64,000 nucleotides of DNA from Cohnella nanjingensis (GTDB taxonomy: Bacteria; Bacillota; Bacilli; Paenibacillales; Paenibacillaceae). The stretch is taken from positions 9,842 to 73,841 of the forward strand of contig NZ_JACJVP010000045.1 in NCBI RefSeq assembly GCF_014212125.1, given 5' to 3'. The position numbers and the translations under genes are program-made. The notes beneath the pieces are model-generated. The model worked only from the letters and a program-made list of their open reading frames with translations, was not told the origin of the DNA and searched no databases. Below, in pieces: positions 26,042-35,697 of the stretch. The first letter of the stretch is position 1, and every line of letters starts with the position of its first letter.

Positions 26042-26812
26042 GTGGAACTGGCGGCGATTCTGTCGCGCACGCTGCTGATGTACTTCTTCGTGTTCCTCAT
26101 CTTAAGATTGATGGGCAAGCGCGAGATCGGCAAGCTGTCCGTCTTCGATATGGTAATCTCCATCATGCTGGCCGAGATCGCGGTCATCTCCATCGAAAGT
26201 CCCGACCGCGCGCTCTGGGCCACGCTCGCGCCGATGGCGTTGCTCGTCCTCATCCAGTTGACGATCTCCCGCTTCACCTTGAAGAGCCGCCGCTTGCGCC
26301 TGTGGTTCGACGGTCAGCCCAGCGTCATCATCAGCCGCGGCCATCTGAACTGGGAAGAGATGAAGCGGCAGCGCTACAGCCTGGACGACCTGCTGATGCA
26401 GCTTCGCGAGAACAAGGTAGACAACGTCGGCCAAGTGGAGCTGGCCGTCCTCGAATCCAGCGGCAAGCTGTCCGTGTTGCCCAGAGACCGCGAGCCTGCG
26501 AGCGACGAAGAAGCATCTGACCGATCGGAGAACGGCGCTTTCTCCACGCGCGATAGGGAGTCGGCTGCCGGACCGGAGCGCGGCGACGCCGCGAAGGAAG
26601 TTCCGCCGGATCCGCCGCGCGTCCGCTTCGAATTGCTGCCGCTGCCGCTTATCCTCGACGGCGAAGTGCAGGAGGAGAACCTGGGCAAGGCGGGCAAGAA
26701 TCTCTTATGGCTGAAGCAAGAGCTGCGGCAGCGGGGGGTTAAGGACGTCAGGCAAGTTTTTTTCTGCAGCATCGACCATCGGGGCAAGCTCTACGTCGAC
26801 CGGAAGCGGTAA
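26042..26812 (+). CDS. DUF421 membrane protein (YrbG/YetF-like)
   Basis: The 256-residue protein has three N-terminal membrane segments (LSRTLLMYFFVFLILRLMG; VFDMVISIMLAEIAVISI; MALLVLIQLTISRF) and a soluble DUF421 domain including LRENKVDNVGQVELAVLE. A charged Asp/Glu-rich linker (about 150-195) separates it from a C-terminal part. It corresponds positionally to YrbG in Bacillus; role unproven. GTG 26042 follows ggggagggacctct. Its stop abuts the stop of convergent spoVB without any gap. Confidence 0.85.
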   Translation: MELAAILSRTLLMYFFVFLILRLMGKREIGKLSVFDMVISIMLAEIAVISIESPDRALWATLAPMALLVLIQLTISRFTLKSRRLRLWFDGQPSVIISRGHLNWEEMKRQRYSLDDLLMQLRENKVDNVGQVELAVLESSGKLSVLPRDREPASDEEASDRSENGAFSTRDRESAAGPERGDAAKEVPPDPPRVRFELLPLPLILDGEVQEENLGKAGKNLLWLKQELRQRGVKDVRQVFFCSIDHRGKLYVDRKR

Positions 26813-28387
26813 TTACCGGAACAGGCGGCCCAGGATCGGCACACGGGCGACGTCATGGCGGTCGATCAGCTTGAATGCGATCAAAATGAGCAGGTAGACG
26901 ACGATGGCGGCGAGCGAGGCGGCGGTCAGATCGAATGCCTGCCCCGGCAGCAGGTCTTGGTTCCAAATCCACAGCGCGACCGCCCCCATCACGATCATCG
27001 CCGCCCCCACCTTCAGGAAGTCCGTCGGCAAGAGGCGGAAACCCGTCAAGCGAGCGACGCTGATCCAATGCAGCAGCGTGACGAGCGCCATATTCACCGA
27101 GATCGCGATCACCGCGCCCTTGATGCCGAGCTCCGGGCGCGACGCCAGCTGGATGATCAGCACGAGCTTGACCATCGCGCCCGCGAACGTGTTGAATAGC
27201 GCCGTGCCGGGTCGGTTCAGCGCTTGCAGCGCGGCTTGTAGCGGGGCTTGCATATAGAGGAAGACGGCGACGGGCGCGAGCCAGCCGAGCATCGTCCCGA
27301 CCGATGCGTCGTTATAGAGCATCGCGCAGAGCGGATCGGCGAACAGCGCCATCAGGACGACGAACGGCGCGCCGGTCACGACCGCGAGCCGCATGGATTG
27401 ATGCAGCCGCTTCTGGATGGCGGCCCAGTCGTTCTTGGCGGCGGCTTCGGAGAGAGAGGGCACGAGCGAGGTGGCGAGCGAGAACGTAAGCGTGCCGGGC
27501 AGGAGGATCAAGGGGATCGCCATGCCCTGCAAGGCGCCGTACTGCGCCGTGGCGGCCGCACCCGTCAAGCCGGCGAGCACGAGGCTCCGCGTCGTGAGGA
27601 TCGACTCGAGCAGGTAGGAGAGCGATCCGATCATCCGGCTGCCCGTCACGGGCAGCGCCAACCCGAGCAGCCCGCGGGATAGCTTCCGAGAGGCGGCAGC
27701 GTCGGCTTGGCCGGCGTCCGACCCGTCACCGGCGGTCTCCGAGCGGCCGCTCGGTTCTCGCCGAACCTGCGTCCACAGGACGAGGAGGCCTGCCAACTCG
27801 CCCGCGCCCGTCCCGATCATGGCGCCGGCGGCGGCAGCTTCGAGTCCGTAAGGCAGCAGCAGGTAGGCGAGCGTAAGCGTAAGTACGATTCGGACGATCG
27901 TCTCGACCGTCTGAGAGATGGCAGTCGGGATCATGTTCTGCTTGCCCTGGAAATATCCGCGCCAGACCGACGATACGGCCACGAGCGGGAGCACGGGGAT
28001 GATGGCGAGGAAGGCGAGATGGACCCGCGCGTCCGTCATCACGCTGGACGAGATCCAATCGGCCAGGACGAGGCAAGCGACCGCGGCGGTGACGCTGACC
28101 GCCAGCGCGATCGACATGGCGATGCGCAGCACTTTGCGCGCTTCGCCCGACCGGCCGCGGGAGTCGGCCTCCGCGACCATCTTGGCGACCGCCAGCGGCA
28201 GACCGCCGGTGATCACGGTGAGCAGCACGATCAGGAACGGGAAGACCAGCTGAATGAGACCGACGCCTTCGGCGCCGATCAGGCGGGGCAGCGCGATGCG
28301 CGGGACGAATCCCAGCAGGCGATTGACTAACCCCGCGGCCAGGAGGATCATGGCCCCTTGGATGAAGGTTTGTTTGCGAACGGACAC
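26813..28387 (-). CDS. spoVB: SpoVB, lipid II flippase-like sporulation protein (MATE/MOP)
   Basis: Polysaccharide-export (MOP) superfamily protein needed for spore cortex synthesis in Bacillus, presumed to move lipid-linked cell-wall precursor. The 524-residue product has about 14 membrane segments, starting SVRKQTFIQGAMILLAAG and NRLLGFVPRIALPRLIGAEG, typical of SpoVB. GTG 28387 lies six bases after agaggg on the minus strand; the ATG at 28393 touches that site. Length matches Bacillus SpoVB (518). The neighbours (TIGR04086, DUF421) are conserved. Confidence 0.92.
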   Translation of the reverse strand: MSVRKQTFIQGAMILLAAGLVNRLLGFVPRIALPRLIGAEGVGLIQLVFPFLIVLLTVITGGLPLAVAKMVAEADSRGRSGEARKVLRIAMSIALAVSVTAAVACLVLADWISSSVMTDARVHLAFLAIIPVLPLVAVSSVWRGYFQGKQNMIPTAISQTVETIVRIVLTLTLAYLLLPYGLEAAAAGAMIGTGAGELAGLLVLWTQVRREPSGRSETAGDGSDAGQADAAASRKLSRGLLGLALPVTGSRMIGSLSYLLESILTTRSLVLAGLTGAAATAQYGALQGMAIPLILLPGTLTFSLATSLVPSLSEAAAKNDWAAIQKRLHQSMRLAVVTGAPFVVLMALFADPLCAMLYNDASVGTMLGWLAPVAVFLYMQAPLQAALQALNRPGTALFNTFAGAMVKLVLIIQLASRPELGIKGAVIAISVNMALVTLLHWISVARLTGFRLLPTDFLKVGAAMIVMGAVALWIWNQDLLPGQAFDLTAASLAAIVVYLLILIAFKLIDRHDVARVPILGRLFR

Positions 28388-28582
28388 GGTCATCCCTCTT
28401 TTTGGGTACAGGCTTATTTCACAGCTTATGCGAGGTTTGTCCGGCCTCATGACAAGCAGGGTCCGAATTCGCGCGGGAACGTGCAGGAATATCGGGAGAA
28501 GGCGGAGAAGTCATATAGTCCGAAGCATGGATGCGAACCGGCAATCGGCGATCGCGGCGGCAACGAGAGGAGGAACAAGCGC

Positions 28583-28855
28583 GTGACAGACCGGGAAGAT
28601 GAAGAACGGACGATCGAGGCAGCGGAGTTGGACCGGACGATCGAGCAACTCTGCGAGAGCAAAGCGGAGGAGTTCCGGCTGATCGGGTACGATCAAGTGA
28701 GCGGACCGGACGTATGGGAGTGCGTCAGCGACAAGTACCACAAGAACGGCACCCCTCCGCTGCACGCGATCGTGAACGATATTTTATCTCTGAAGGTGAC
28801 GCAGTTCATGAACTTCATCACCTTGAGCATGTACCGAGGGGAGAAGCGGCGCTAG
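28583..28855 (+). CDS. comN: ComN-family post-transcriptional regulator
   Basis: The 90-residue protein of the ComN/YrzD family is implicated in post-transcriptional control of comE in Bacillus. The conserved core is EEFRLIGYDQVSGPDVWECV, with KNGTPPLHAIVNDILSLK and VTQFMNFITLSMY. GTG 28583 follows gagaggaggaacaagc. The same frame is open further upstream over spoVB, but that region is antisense. It is divergent from spoVB and upstream of secD, as in Bacillus. Confidence 0.85.
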   Translation: MTDREDEERTIEAAELDRTIEQLCESKAEEFRLIGYDQVSGPDVWECVSDKYHKNGTPPLHAIVNDILSLKVTQFMNFITLSMYRGEKRR

Positions 28856-29068
28856 TCCGGACGCGAAGCCGTCCAGCGGCGCTCCGCCCCGTTAACGGCG
28901 GCCGGCCTGCGAGAGTCGAAGACTTGCGGGACCGGCTTTTTGATCTGTCCCGACCGGCGCCGCGCTGCGCGTTCCGGTTCGCCGGCGAAGGAAATCAATC
29001 GCGCCCGAGGCGCCCGAAAGGCAGGCTTGTCGGCCTGTTTTCGGGGCGTTCCCGGGTTTTTCGACAAA

Positions 29069-29098
29069 TTGACTTCCTTTTGAGCGCGTAGGTATAAT
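29069..29098 (+). promoter_or_regulatory. Sigma-A promoter of secDF
   Basis: TTGACT (29069-29074), 18-bp spacer, perfect TATAAT (29093-29098), about 38 bases before the secD start. A GC-rich inverted repeat (CGCCCGAAA...TTTTCGGGGCG) lies just upstream at about 29010-29050 and may end the comN transcript. Confidence 0.82.
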
Positions 29099-29135
29099 AG
29101 GAACATTGAGAATCGAAAGGGGTCGGCATTACAAC

Positions 29136-30398
29136 ATGAACCGTATGCTCGCTTTCGTGCTCGTGGTACTCGTATCGTTCGGGGTTATCGCATGGACTAG
29201 CCCCGGATTGCTGCACGAGACCAAGCTCGGGCTCGATTTGAAAGGCGGCTTTGAGATTTTGTATGAAGCTTCCCCGCTGTCGGGCGAAGGCCAAGTCTCC
29301 AAGGACTCTCTGATCAAGACGGCGGAGAGCATCGAGAAGCGCGTCAACAGTACAGGAATTACGGAGCCTGAAGTTACGACCGAAGGTAAGAATCGGATCC
29401 GCGTCAAGATTGCGGGGGCAGCGAACGAGGAAGAGGTTCGCACGATGCTGAAAAAGCCCGCAAGCTTAACCTTCCGAAGCGCGGAAGGCTGCAAGTCGGA
29501 TACGGACTACTGCAAGATCGAATTGAACGGCAACGAGTTCGTCGAGGGTGCCGCCAAGGTGGAGTACAATAACCTGCGTGAGCCTCTCGTCGCGATCAAG
29601 GTGAAGGACAAGAAGAAGTTCGAAGAGATCTCCTCGCGCCTTTCAAGCTCAGTTCCAAAGCAGCGGCTGGCGATCTACCTGGACGAAGATCTGCTCTCCG
29701 ATCCGGTCGTCCAGTCGACCTTCACGGACGGCAATGCCGTCATCTCGGGTCAGTCGACGCCGGCTGCCGCGAAGGCGCTCGCCGATACGATCAACCTCGG
29801 AGCCCTTCCGCTGAAGCTGACCGAGAAGTACACGCAGAGCGTCGGGGCGACGCTGGGACAGAAATCGCTGGAGGAGACGCTGCTCGCGGGCGGCATCGCT
29901 TCCGTCATGATCTTGCTCTTCATGCTGATCTTTTATCGGCTGCCCGGCCTCGTAGCGAACATCTGTCTGATCGTGTTCGTCTGGCTCCTGCTTGCCGTAT
30001 TCTGGCTCATGCACGCGACCTTGACGCTGCCCGGCATCGCCGCGTTCGTGCTCGGAATCGGGATCGCCGTCGACTCGAACATCATCACGGCCGAGCGGAT
30101 CAAGGACGAGATTCGGACCGGCAAGAGCATCCCTTCCTCGCTCCGCGCGGGGAACAAGAACAGCTTCCGCACGATCATCGACGCCCACATTACGAACATC
30201 ATCGCCGGGGGCGTGCTGTACTTCATCGGCCAAGGCTCCGTCAAAGGCTTCGCCGTCGTGCTGCTGGCGAGTATCATCCTTAACATCCTGACGAACATCT
30301 TCCTGCCGCGCTTCTTCATGCATCTGATCGTGAAGAGCGGCAAGTTCAACAAAATTTCCTATTATGGCGTAAAGGAGAGTGAGATCCGTGCGCTATAA
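29136..30398 (+). CDS. secD: Protein translocase subunit SecD
   Basis: RND-type membrane protein that uses proton motive force to help protein export. The 420-residue product has the first membrane segment MLAFVLVVLVSFGVIAW, the D1 motif LGLDLKGGFEILYE, an extracytoplasmic domain, and the C-terminal TM bundle with LGIGIAVDSNIITAERIKDE (D4-type motif). It is shorter than Escherichia coli SecD because the periplasmic domain is reduced, as usual in Bacillota. ATG 29136 is preferred over a TTG at 29106. SecD and SecF are separate genes here, not fused as in Bacillus subtilis. Confidence 0.96.
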   Translation: MNRMLAFVLVVLVSFGVIAWTSPGLLHETKLGLDLKGGFEILYEASPLSGEGQVSKDSLIKTAESIEKRVNSTGITEPEVTTEGKNRIRVKIAGAANEEEVRTMLKKPASLTFRSAEGCKSDTDYCKIELNGNEFVEGAAKVEYNNLREPLVAIKVKDKKKFEEISSRLSSSVPKQRLAIYLDEDLLSDPVVQSTFTDGNAVISGQSTPAAAKALADTINLGALPLKLTEKYTQSVGATLGQKSLEETLLAGGIASVMILLFMLIFYRLPGLVANICLIVFVWLLLAVFWLMHATLTLPGIAAFVLGIGIAVDSNIITAERIKDEIRTGKSIPSSLRAGNKNSFRTIIDAHITNIIAGGVLYFIGQGSVKGFAVVLLASIILNILTNIFLPRFFMHLIVKSGKFNKISYYGVKESEIRAL

Positions 30399-31296
30399 GT
30401 TCCATGACTTCGACTTCATGAAGTGGAGTAAGCCCTTCATGGTGGCGTCCATCGTCATCGTGCTGGTCGGGATCCTCTCGCTCTCCATCTTCGGGCTCAA
30501 TTACGGGATCGACTTCCAAGCGGGCACCTCGGTCGACATCAGCGTCACCAAACCGGTGGACGATGCCAAGGTCAAGCAATTCCTTCAAGACGAGAACTTA
30601 GGCGACTATACGCCGACGATCGCCGCCGAGCGCATCTCCGTCCGGTTCAAGCACGCGTTGACCGAGGTAGAGCAAGCGAAGCTGGAGAACGACTTCAAGA
30701 AGCAGTTCGACGAGAAAGCGTCATTCGAGAAAAACATCGTAGACGTAGATATCGCCAAGGAGCAGCAGGTCAACGCGCTGCGGGGTATCCTGATCGCCAG
30801 CCTCGGCATTATCATCTACATCGCCATCCGCTTCGAATGGCGGTTCGCGCTGGCCTCGGTCATCGCGCTGCTCTATGACGCCTTTATCGTCATCACGCTG
30901 TTCTCGATCTTCCGGCTGGAAGTCAACCTGCCGTTCATCGTAGCGGTGCTGACGATCATCGGCTACTCGATCAACGATACCGTCGTTATCTTCGACCGGA
31001 TCCGCGAGAACCTGCGCTTCGCCAAGATCAAGTCCGAAGCGGATCTCGCGAAGGTCGTCAACGACAGTATTCTGCAGACGCTAACCCGTTCCATCAACAC
31101 CGTCGTCACGGTCGCATTCGCCGCCCTGTGCTTGTACATCTTCGGCAGCGAATCGATCAAGATGTTCTCCCTTGCCATGATCTTCGGTCTGATCAGCGGC
31201 GCGTACTCTTCCATCTTCATCGCGAGCCCGCTGTGGTTCTGGATGAAGCGGAGAGCGAAGCCGAACAAGCCGGTCAAGGCGCAAACCGCCACTTGA
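30388..31296 (+). CDS. secF: Protein translocase subunit SecF
   Basis: Partner of SecD. The 302-residue protein has six membrane segments, the motif FGLNYGIDFQAGTSVDI near the N-terminus and GYSINDTVVIFDRIRENL in the TM bundle. GTG 30388 follows aaaggagag; a GTG at 30379 overlaps that site. The start lies inside the end of secD (11-nt overlap), giving coupling. Confidence 0.95.
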   Translation: MRYKFHDFDFMKWSKPFMVASIVIVLVGILSLSIFGLNYGIDFQAGTSVDISVTKPVDDAKVKQFLQDENLGDYTPTIAAERISVRFKHALTEVEQAKLENDFKKQFDEKASFEKNIVDVDIAKEQQVNALRGILIASLGIIIYIAIRFEWRFALASVIALLYDAFIVITLFSIFRLEVNLPFIVAVLTIIGYSINDTVVIFDRIRENLRFAKIKSEADLAKVVNDSILQTLTRSINTVVTVAFAALCLYIFGSESIKMFSLAMIFGLISGAYSSIFIASPLWFWMKRRAKPNKPVKAQTAT

Positions 31297-31324
31297 TCCG
31301 GCAACGATAAGAGGTGGATTTTGA

Positions 31325-32260
31325 ATGACGGAATATCGGACCGTTCACGTCGAGCACGGCGTCAAGGTATCCCTCTGGGGACTGCTCGGGCTGTCGGTCT
31401 GCAAGGCCGCGGCGGGTTGGCTCACCGGCAGCAAGGCGCTCATGGCGGATGCTTGCCACTCCGCGGCGGACTTTGCCGGCGCGGCAACTTCTTACATGCA
31501 GCTGCGGGGAGCCGGCCGTCCCGTTCGCGCGGCGGAAGACCGCCAATCGTCCGAAGCGGTCATCGCCGTCGTGCTGTCGGCGCTCTTGCTGCTCGCGGGG
31601 CTCGAAATGGGACTGTCGTCGCTGCGCGCGATCGCGTCCGGCGAGGACCGGGCGCCGGGATGGGGCGCGGTCGTCGTCATCGCGGCGGGCATGGGCGTAC
31701 GGGAAGGCCTCGTGCGCTACAAACGTCGGCATGACGCCAAGCTCGGCATCCGGACGGAGACGACGCGCGCCGACCGCTCCGACGTGTTCGCCTCGCTGAC
31801 GGCGCTCGTCGGCACGGCAGGCGCCGTCACCGGCGGCCTGCTCGACATGCCCGTCCTGTACGTGCTCGATCCCGCAGCCGGACTCGTCGTCGGCGTGTTC
31901 GTCATCCGCATGGGCTTCCGCCAAGCGTCCTCGGCCATCCGGGCCGCGGAGCGCCGGGGGAAGGACGAAGTGGATGTGCAGACGCTGCTGGAGGCGGTAC
32001 AGCGGGTCGACGGCGTCGTCGCGGTCGACGAGCTGAGAGCCAGAGAGCAAGGTCATTACGTCATCGTCGAGGTCGTCATTCGGGTCAATCCCCGGATTAC
32101 GGTATTCGAAGGCCACGATATCGCGCTCCGGGTGCGGCGGCAGCTGACGAAGCGGTTCCTGCACGTGTCGGATGCGAGCATCCATGTGGAGCCTTACGAT
32201 CCCGGGTATCCGTACAAATCCAATCATCACGAAGAAGAGGTCTCCACGCTGCTCCAATGA
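31325..32260 (+). CDS. Cation diffusion facilitator family transporter
   Basis: Divalent metal exporter (zinc, iron, manganese or cobalt) of the CDF family. The 311-residue protein has TM1-2 with the metal-site sequence ALMADACHSAADF (HxxxD), the second site in TTRADRSDVFAS (DxxxD type), and a C-terminal cytoplasmic metal-binding domain (HYVIVEVVIRVNP, HDIALRVRRQL). It begins 28 bases after secF with aagaggtgga upstream and is probably co-transcribed. Confidence 0.92.
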   Translation: MTEYRTVHVEHGVKVSLWGLLGLSVCKAAAGWLTGSKALMADACHSAADFAGAATSYMQLRGAGRPVRAAEDRQSSEAVIAVVLSALLLLAGLEMGLSSLRAIASGEDRAPGWGAVVVIAAGMGVREGLVRYKRRHDAKLGIRTETTRADRSDVFASLTALVGTAGAVTGGLLDMPVLYVLDPAAGLVVGVFVIRMGFRQASSAIRAAERRGKDEVDVQTLLEAVQRVDGVVAVDELRAREQGHYVIVEVVIRVNPRITVFEGHDIALRVRRQLTKRFLHVSDASIHVEPYDPGYPYKSNHHEEEVSTLLQ

Positions 32261-32326
32261 CGAACGGACGCCGCCGCTTGCCGGCGGCGTCCCCGTCGTC
32301 GGGAACGCGTAATCGCCATTCGCACA

Positions 32327-32353
32327 CTCCGCCGCCAGGCGGAGTTGTTGTTT
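32327..32353 (+). terminator. Weak terminator-like hairpin before recJ
   Basis: CTCCGCC-gcca-GGCGGAG followed by ttgttgttt. The T run is broken, so partial read-through into recJ is likely. Confidence 0.45.
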
Positions 32354-32450
32354 GCAAGGGGCTGCAAGCCCGGGGCGGGAGAGCGAACGAAGACTCGCAT
32401 GCGGGCTTGCGGGCACGATCAGCGTTATTATGAGGTGAGGAGGAGACGTC

Positions 32451-34865
32451 TTGAGGCAGAAATACCGTTGGACGATATCGGAGGCGGACGAGCGAGCGGC
32501 CGCCGGCCTTGCGGCCGCGATCGGCGTGCCGCCCCTGGTTGGCCGGCTGCTCGTCGCGCGCGGCCTGACGGAGCCGGAGGCGGCCAGAAGCTTCCTCTCG
32601 GCGGGGCCGGAACAGTTCCACGATCCGTTCTTGATGAAAGGGATGGCGGCCGCGGCCGCGCGCATCCGCCGGGCGATCGACGAGGGCGAGCACATCCGGG
32701 TGTACGGCGATTACGACGCGGACGGCGTCACCTCGACCGCGCTCATGACGCGGCTGCTCCGCAAGCTCGGCGCCCGATTCGACACCTATATTCCGCATCG
32801 CAGCCGGGAAGGCTACGGCCTGAACGTCGGGGCGATCGATCTGGCGGCCGAGGCGGGCGTGCAGCTGCTGATCACCGTGGACAACGGGATCAGCGCGGTC
32901 GATCAGATCGCCTACGCGAAGGAGAGGGGCATCGACGTCGTCGTGACGGACCATCACGAGGCGCCGCCGACGCTGCCCGACGCGGCGGTGGCTTTGGTCA
33001 ATCCGAAGCAGCCCGATTGTACATATCCGTTCAAGGGACTGTCCGGCGCCGGCGTCGCGTTCAAGCTGGCGCACGCGCTGCTCGGCGAGCCCGATCTCAG
33101 TCTGGCCGATCTCGCGGCCATCGGCATCGTCGCGGACTTGATGCCGCTGACCGGGGAGAACCGCGCGATCGTGAAGCTGGGGCTGGCCGAGATGAACCGG
33201 CGCCCGTCGCCGGGCGTCAAGGCGCTCTCCGCGGTCTGCGGCGCCGAGCCGGGCCGGCTCTCCAGCGGCCGGATCGCCTTCGGGCTCGCGCCCCGTCTGA
33301 ATGCGGGCGGGCGCCTGGCCGAGGCCGACGGCGCGGTGCGGCTCCTCGTCGCGGAGGACGACGAAGAGGCCGAACGCCTCGCGCTCTCGCTCGATCAGCT
33401 GAACCAGGAGCGGCAGCAGCTCGTCGACGACACCCTGTTGGAAGCGGAAGCGGCTTGGCAGTGGCGCGTAGCGGCGAACGGCGGGATGCCGCTCCCCGTC
33501 ATCGTGCTGGCCGGCGAAGGGTGGAATGCCGGCATCGCCGGTCTCGTCGCCTCGAAGCTGGTCGAGCGGTACTATCGGCCGACGGTCATCCTGGCGCACG
33601 ATCCCGAGACCGGGAAGTGCAAAGGTTCGGCCCGCTCGATCGACGGCTTCGATCTGTACGCCGCGCTGCGCGAATGCGCGGACGAGATGGAGCACTTCGG
33701 CGGTCACCAGGCGGCGGCGGGGATGACGATCCGCATGGACCGGGTCCCGTCGCTCGAGACGAAGCTGGCGGCATTGGCGGAGGCATGGCTGTCGCCCGAA
33801 GATTGGACGCCGAAGAAAAAAGCCGACCTCCTCTGCGAGGCCTCGGAGCTGACGCTCGAGGCGGCCGAGCAGTTGACCGCCCTGGAGCCTTACGGCAACG
33901 GCAATCCGACGCCCCGGCTCGTCCTGCGGGAAGCGGCGGTCGCCGATGCCAAGTCGATGGGCAAGGAAGGCAAGCATCTGCGCGCGCTGCTCGCCCAGAG
34001 CGGCCGGCGGATCGAAGCGGTCGGGTTCGGGTTCGGCGAGGAGGCCGGCAGGCTCGGCGGGAGCGGTACGGTCGACGTGCTGGGAGAGCTGGCGATCAAC
34101 GAATGGAACGGCAGCCGCCGCGTGCAGTTCATGCTGCAAGACTGGCGTCCCGCCTCGCTGCCCGTGCTCGACCGCAGGCAGGAGCGCGACTGGGTGGAAG
34201 CCGTCCGCGCGCTGGCGGACGCGGCGCCGCTGTTCGTCTTGAGCGCCTCAGGGCAGGCGATCGCGCGCCTCGAGAAGGCCGCGGTCGGAACGAGCGGCGC
34301 CGCGCTCTACGCGGAAGGCGAACAGTTCGCGTCCCGCAAGGCGGAACAAGCGGAAGAGACGCCGCCCTACGCGCGCGGGAGCGGCGGCGCGAGACTCGCG
34401 CTCGTCGGCCTGCCTGACGGGGCGGAAGCGCTGGACGGACTGCGTCTGGCGCTGCAGGGCTGCGCCCCGCTCGAAGAGATTCATCTGTTCGTCGAGGATA
34501 GCCGGAGCGCAGCCGAAGATGCGGCGCGATTCGCCCTGCCGACGCGGGAACAATTCGGCGAGGTTTACGCCATGTTCCGCCGCCAGTCGAATTGGATCGA
34601 CGCGCCGGACGGCTTCCTGCGACAGGTGGCCGACCGGACGGGCTGGCCGCTCGCCGCGGTGCGGATGATGCAGGAGATTTTCGACGAGCTCGGATTTTTG
34701 AAGATGAACCGGTCTTCCGTGCAGGTCGTCGCGAACCCGCCCCGCCGGCCGCTCGACGAATCCGAACGCTACCGCAAGGCGCAGCGGCGGGCCGAAGCCG
34801 CAGCTTTGGCGGAGATGAGCTTCCCGAATCTGCAAGCTTGGCTGCGTCAACTGGCGAACGCTTAA
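32451..34865 (+). CDS. recJ: Single-stranded-DNA exonuclease RecJ
   Basis: 5'-3' single-strand exonuclease of the DHH family, acting in recombination and mismatch repair. The 804-residue protein has the DHH motifs VYGDYDADGVTSTA, DNGISAVDQ and VVTDHHEAPP, the DHHA1 domain with HFGGHQAAAGMTI, an OB fold, and a Bacillota-specific C-terminal extension (about 560-804). TTG 32451 follows gaggaggagacg. The gene order secDF-recJ-apt is conserved. Confidence 0.96.
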   Translation: MRQKYRWTISEADERAAAGLAAAIGVPPLVGRLLVARGLTEPEAARSFLSAGPEQFHDPFLMKGMAAAAARIRRAIDEGEHIRVYGDYDADGVTSTALMTRLLRKLGARFDTYIPHRSREGYGLNVGAIDLAAEAGVQLLITVDNGISAVDQIAYAKERGIDVVVTDHHEAPPTLPDAAVALVNPKQPDCTYPFKGLSGAGVAFKLAHALLGEPDLSLADLAAIGIVADLMPLTGENRAIVKLGLAEMNRRPSPGVKALSAVCGAEPGRLSSGRIAFGLAPRLNAGGRLAEADGAVRLLVAEDDEEAERLALSLDQLNQERQQLVDDTLLEAEAAWQWRVAANGGMPLPVIVLAGEGWNAGIAGLVASKLVERYYRPTVILAHDPETGKCKGSARSIDGFDLYAALRECADEMEHFGGHQAAAGMTIRMDRVPSLETKLAALAEAWLSPEDWTPKKKADLLCEASELTLEAAEQLTALEPYGNGNPTPRLVLREAAVADAKSMGKEGKHLRALLAQSGRRIEAVGFGFGEEAGRLGGSGTVDVLGELAINEWNGSRRVQFMLQDWRPASLPVLDRRQERDWVEAVRALADAAPLFVLSASGQAIARLEKAAVGTSGAALYAEGEQFASRKAEQAEETPPYARGSGGARLALVGLPDGAEALDGLRLALQGCAPLEEIHLFVEDSRSAAEDAARFALPTREQFGEVYAMFRRQSNWIDAPDGFLRQVADRTGWPLAAVRMMQEIFDELGFLKMNRSSVQVVANPPRRPLDESERYRKAQRRAEAAALAEMSFPNLQAWLRQLANA

Positions 34866-34891
34866 GCGTAGCATGACGGCGGGAACAAGTG

Positions 34892-34897
34892 TATAAT
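34892..34897 (+). promoter_or_regulatory. Possible -10 element of apt
   Basis: Perfect TATAAT at 34892-34897, 40 bases before apt, but no convincing -35 at 16-18 bp. Confidence 0.35.
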
Positions 34898-34936
34898 GCA
34901 TTTCGTACAGTCATTTGGAGGAGAGGATCGCATCTC

Positions 34937-35449
34937 ATGGATTTCAAAGATTATATTCGCGTCATACCCGATTTCCCGCAGCCGGGCATCCGGTTCAAGG
35001 ATATCACGACGCTGCTCAATAACGGCAAGGTATATCAGGCGGCGATCGACGCGCTGAAGGAACGGGTCCAAGGATGGGACATCGACGTCGTGGCGGGTCC
35101 GGAAGCGCGCGGCTTCGTCGTCGGCGCTCCGCTGGCGCTGGCGCTCGGCGTCGGCTTCGTCCCGATCCGCAAGTCCGGCAAGCTCCCGGGGGAGACCGTC
35201 GAGGCCGGATATGACCTGGAGTACGGCAAAGACAAACTGGCCGTGCACAAGGATGCGATTCTGCCCGGACAGAAGGTGCTCATCGCGGACGACCTGCTGG
35301 CGACGGGCGGTACGATCGCGACGACGATCAACCTTCTGAACCAGCTCGGCGGCGAGATTGCCGGAGCGGCTTTCCTGATCGAGCTCGGCTATTTGAACGG
35401 ACGCGAGAAGCTGAACGGCATCGACGTCGTGTCTCTGGTTACCTATTAA
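34937..35449 (+). CDS. apt: Adenine phosphoribosyltransferase
   Basis: Salvages adenine with PRPP to AMP. The 170-residue enzyme has IPDFPQPGIRFKDITTLL at the N-terminus, PEARGFVVGAPLA, and the PRPP loop VLIADDLLATGGTI. ATG 34937 is preceded by ggaggagaggatcg. A terminator follows. In Bacillus apt precedes relA directly; here about 11 kb of accessory genes separate them. Confidence 0.97.
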   Translation: MDFKDYIRVIPDFPQPGIRFKDITTLLNNGKVYQAAIDALKERVQGWDIDVVAGPEARGFVVGAPLALALGVGFVPIRKSGKLPGETVEAGYDLEYGKDKLAVHKDAILPGQKVLIADDLLATGGTIATTINLLNQLGGEIAGAAFLIELGYLNGREKLNGIDVVSLVTY

Positions 35450-35467
35450 TCTCCCTCAGGCGATGAC

Positions 35468-35502
35468 AGCCGGATTCCCTAACGCGGGGGATCCGGCTTT
35501 TT
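35468..35502 (+). terminator. Rho-independent terminator after apt
   Basis: AGCCGGATTCCC / GGGGGATCCGGCT stem with a short loop, then five T. Confidence 0.9.
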
Positions 35503-35600
35503 GGCTTTGCGGGGAACCGCCGGACGATCGGCTGACGCGAGGAGGCTGCGAGGCCGCAGCGGGAATGTCGAACGTCAGGAAGACAGGAAGAGAGGAAGGG

Positions 35601-35654
35601 TTCAGCCGATTTTCAGTTTCGTTTCAGCCGCGTTTCAGCCTGGGGAACGATAAT
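35601..35654 (+). promoter_or_regulatory. Four 11-bp-spaced TTCAG repeats and -10 of the two-component operon
   Basis: TTCAG occurs at 35601, 35612, 35623 and 35634, each exactly 11 bp apart, and GATAAT (35649-35654) lies 10 bp after the last copy. No good -35 hexamer is present; the repeats cover its position. This is the layout of promoters activated by OmpR/PhoB-family regulators bound to direct repeats on one DNA face. The gene downstream encodes such a regulator, so autoregulation is inferred. Confidence 0.75.
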
Positions 35655-35697
35655 AGAGCCATCAGACGCATATGACCGAAGAAGGAGCGCACGAGCC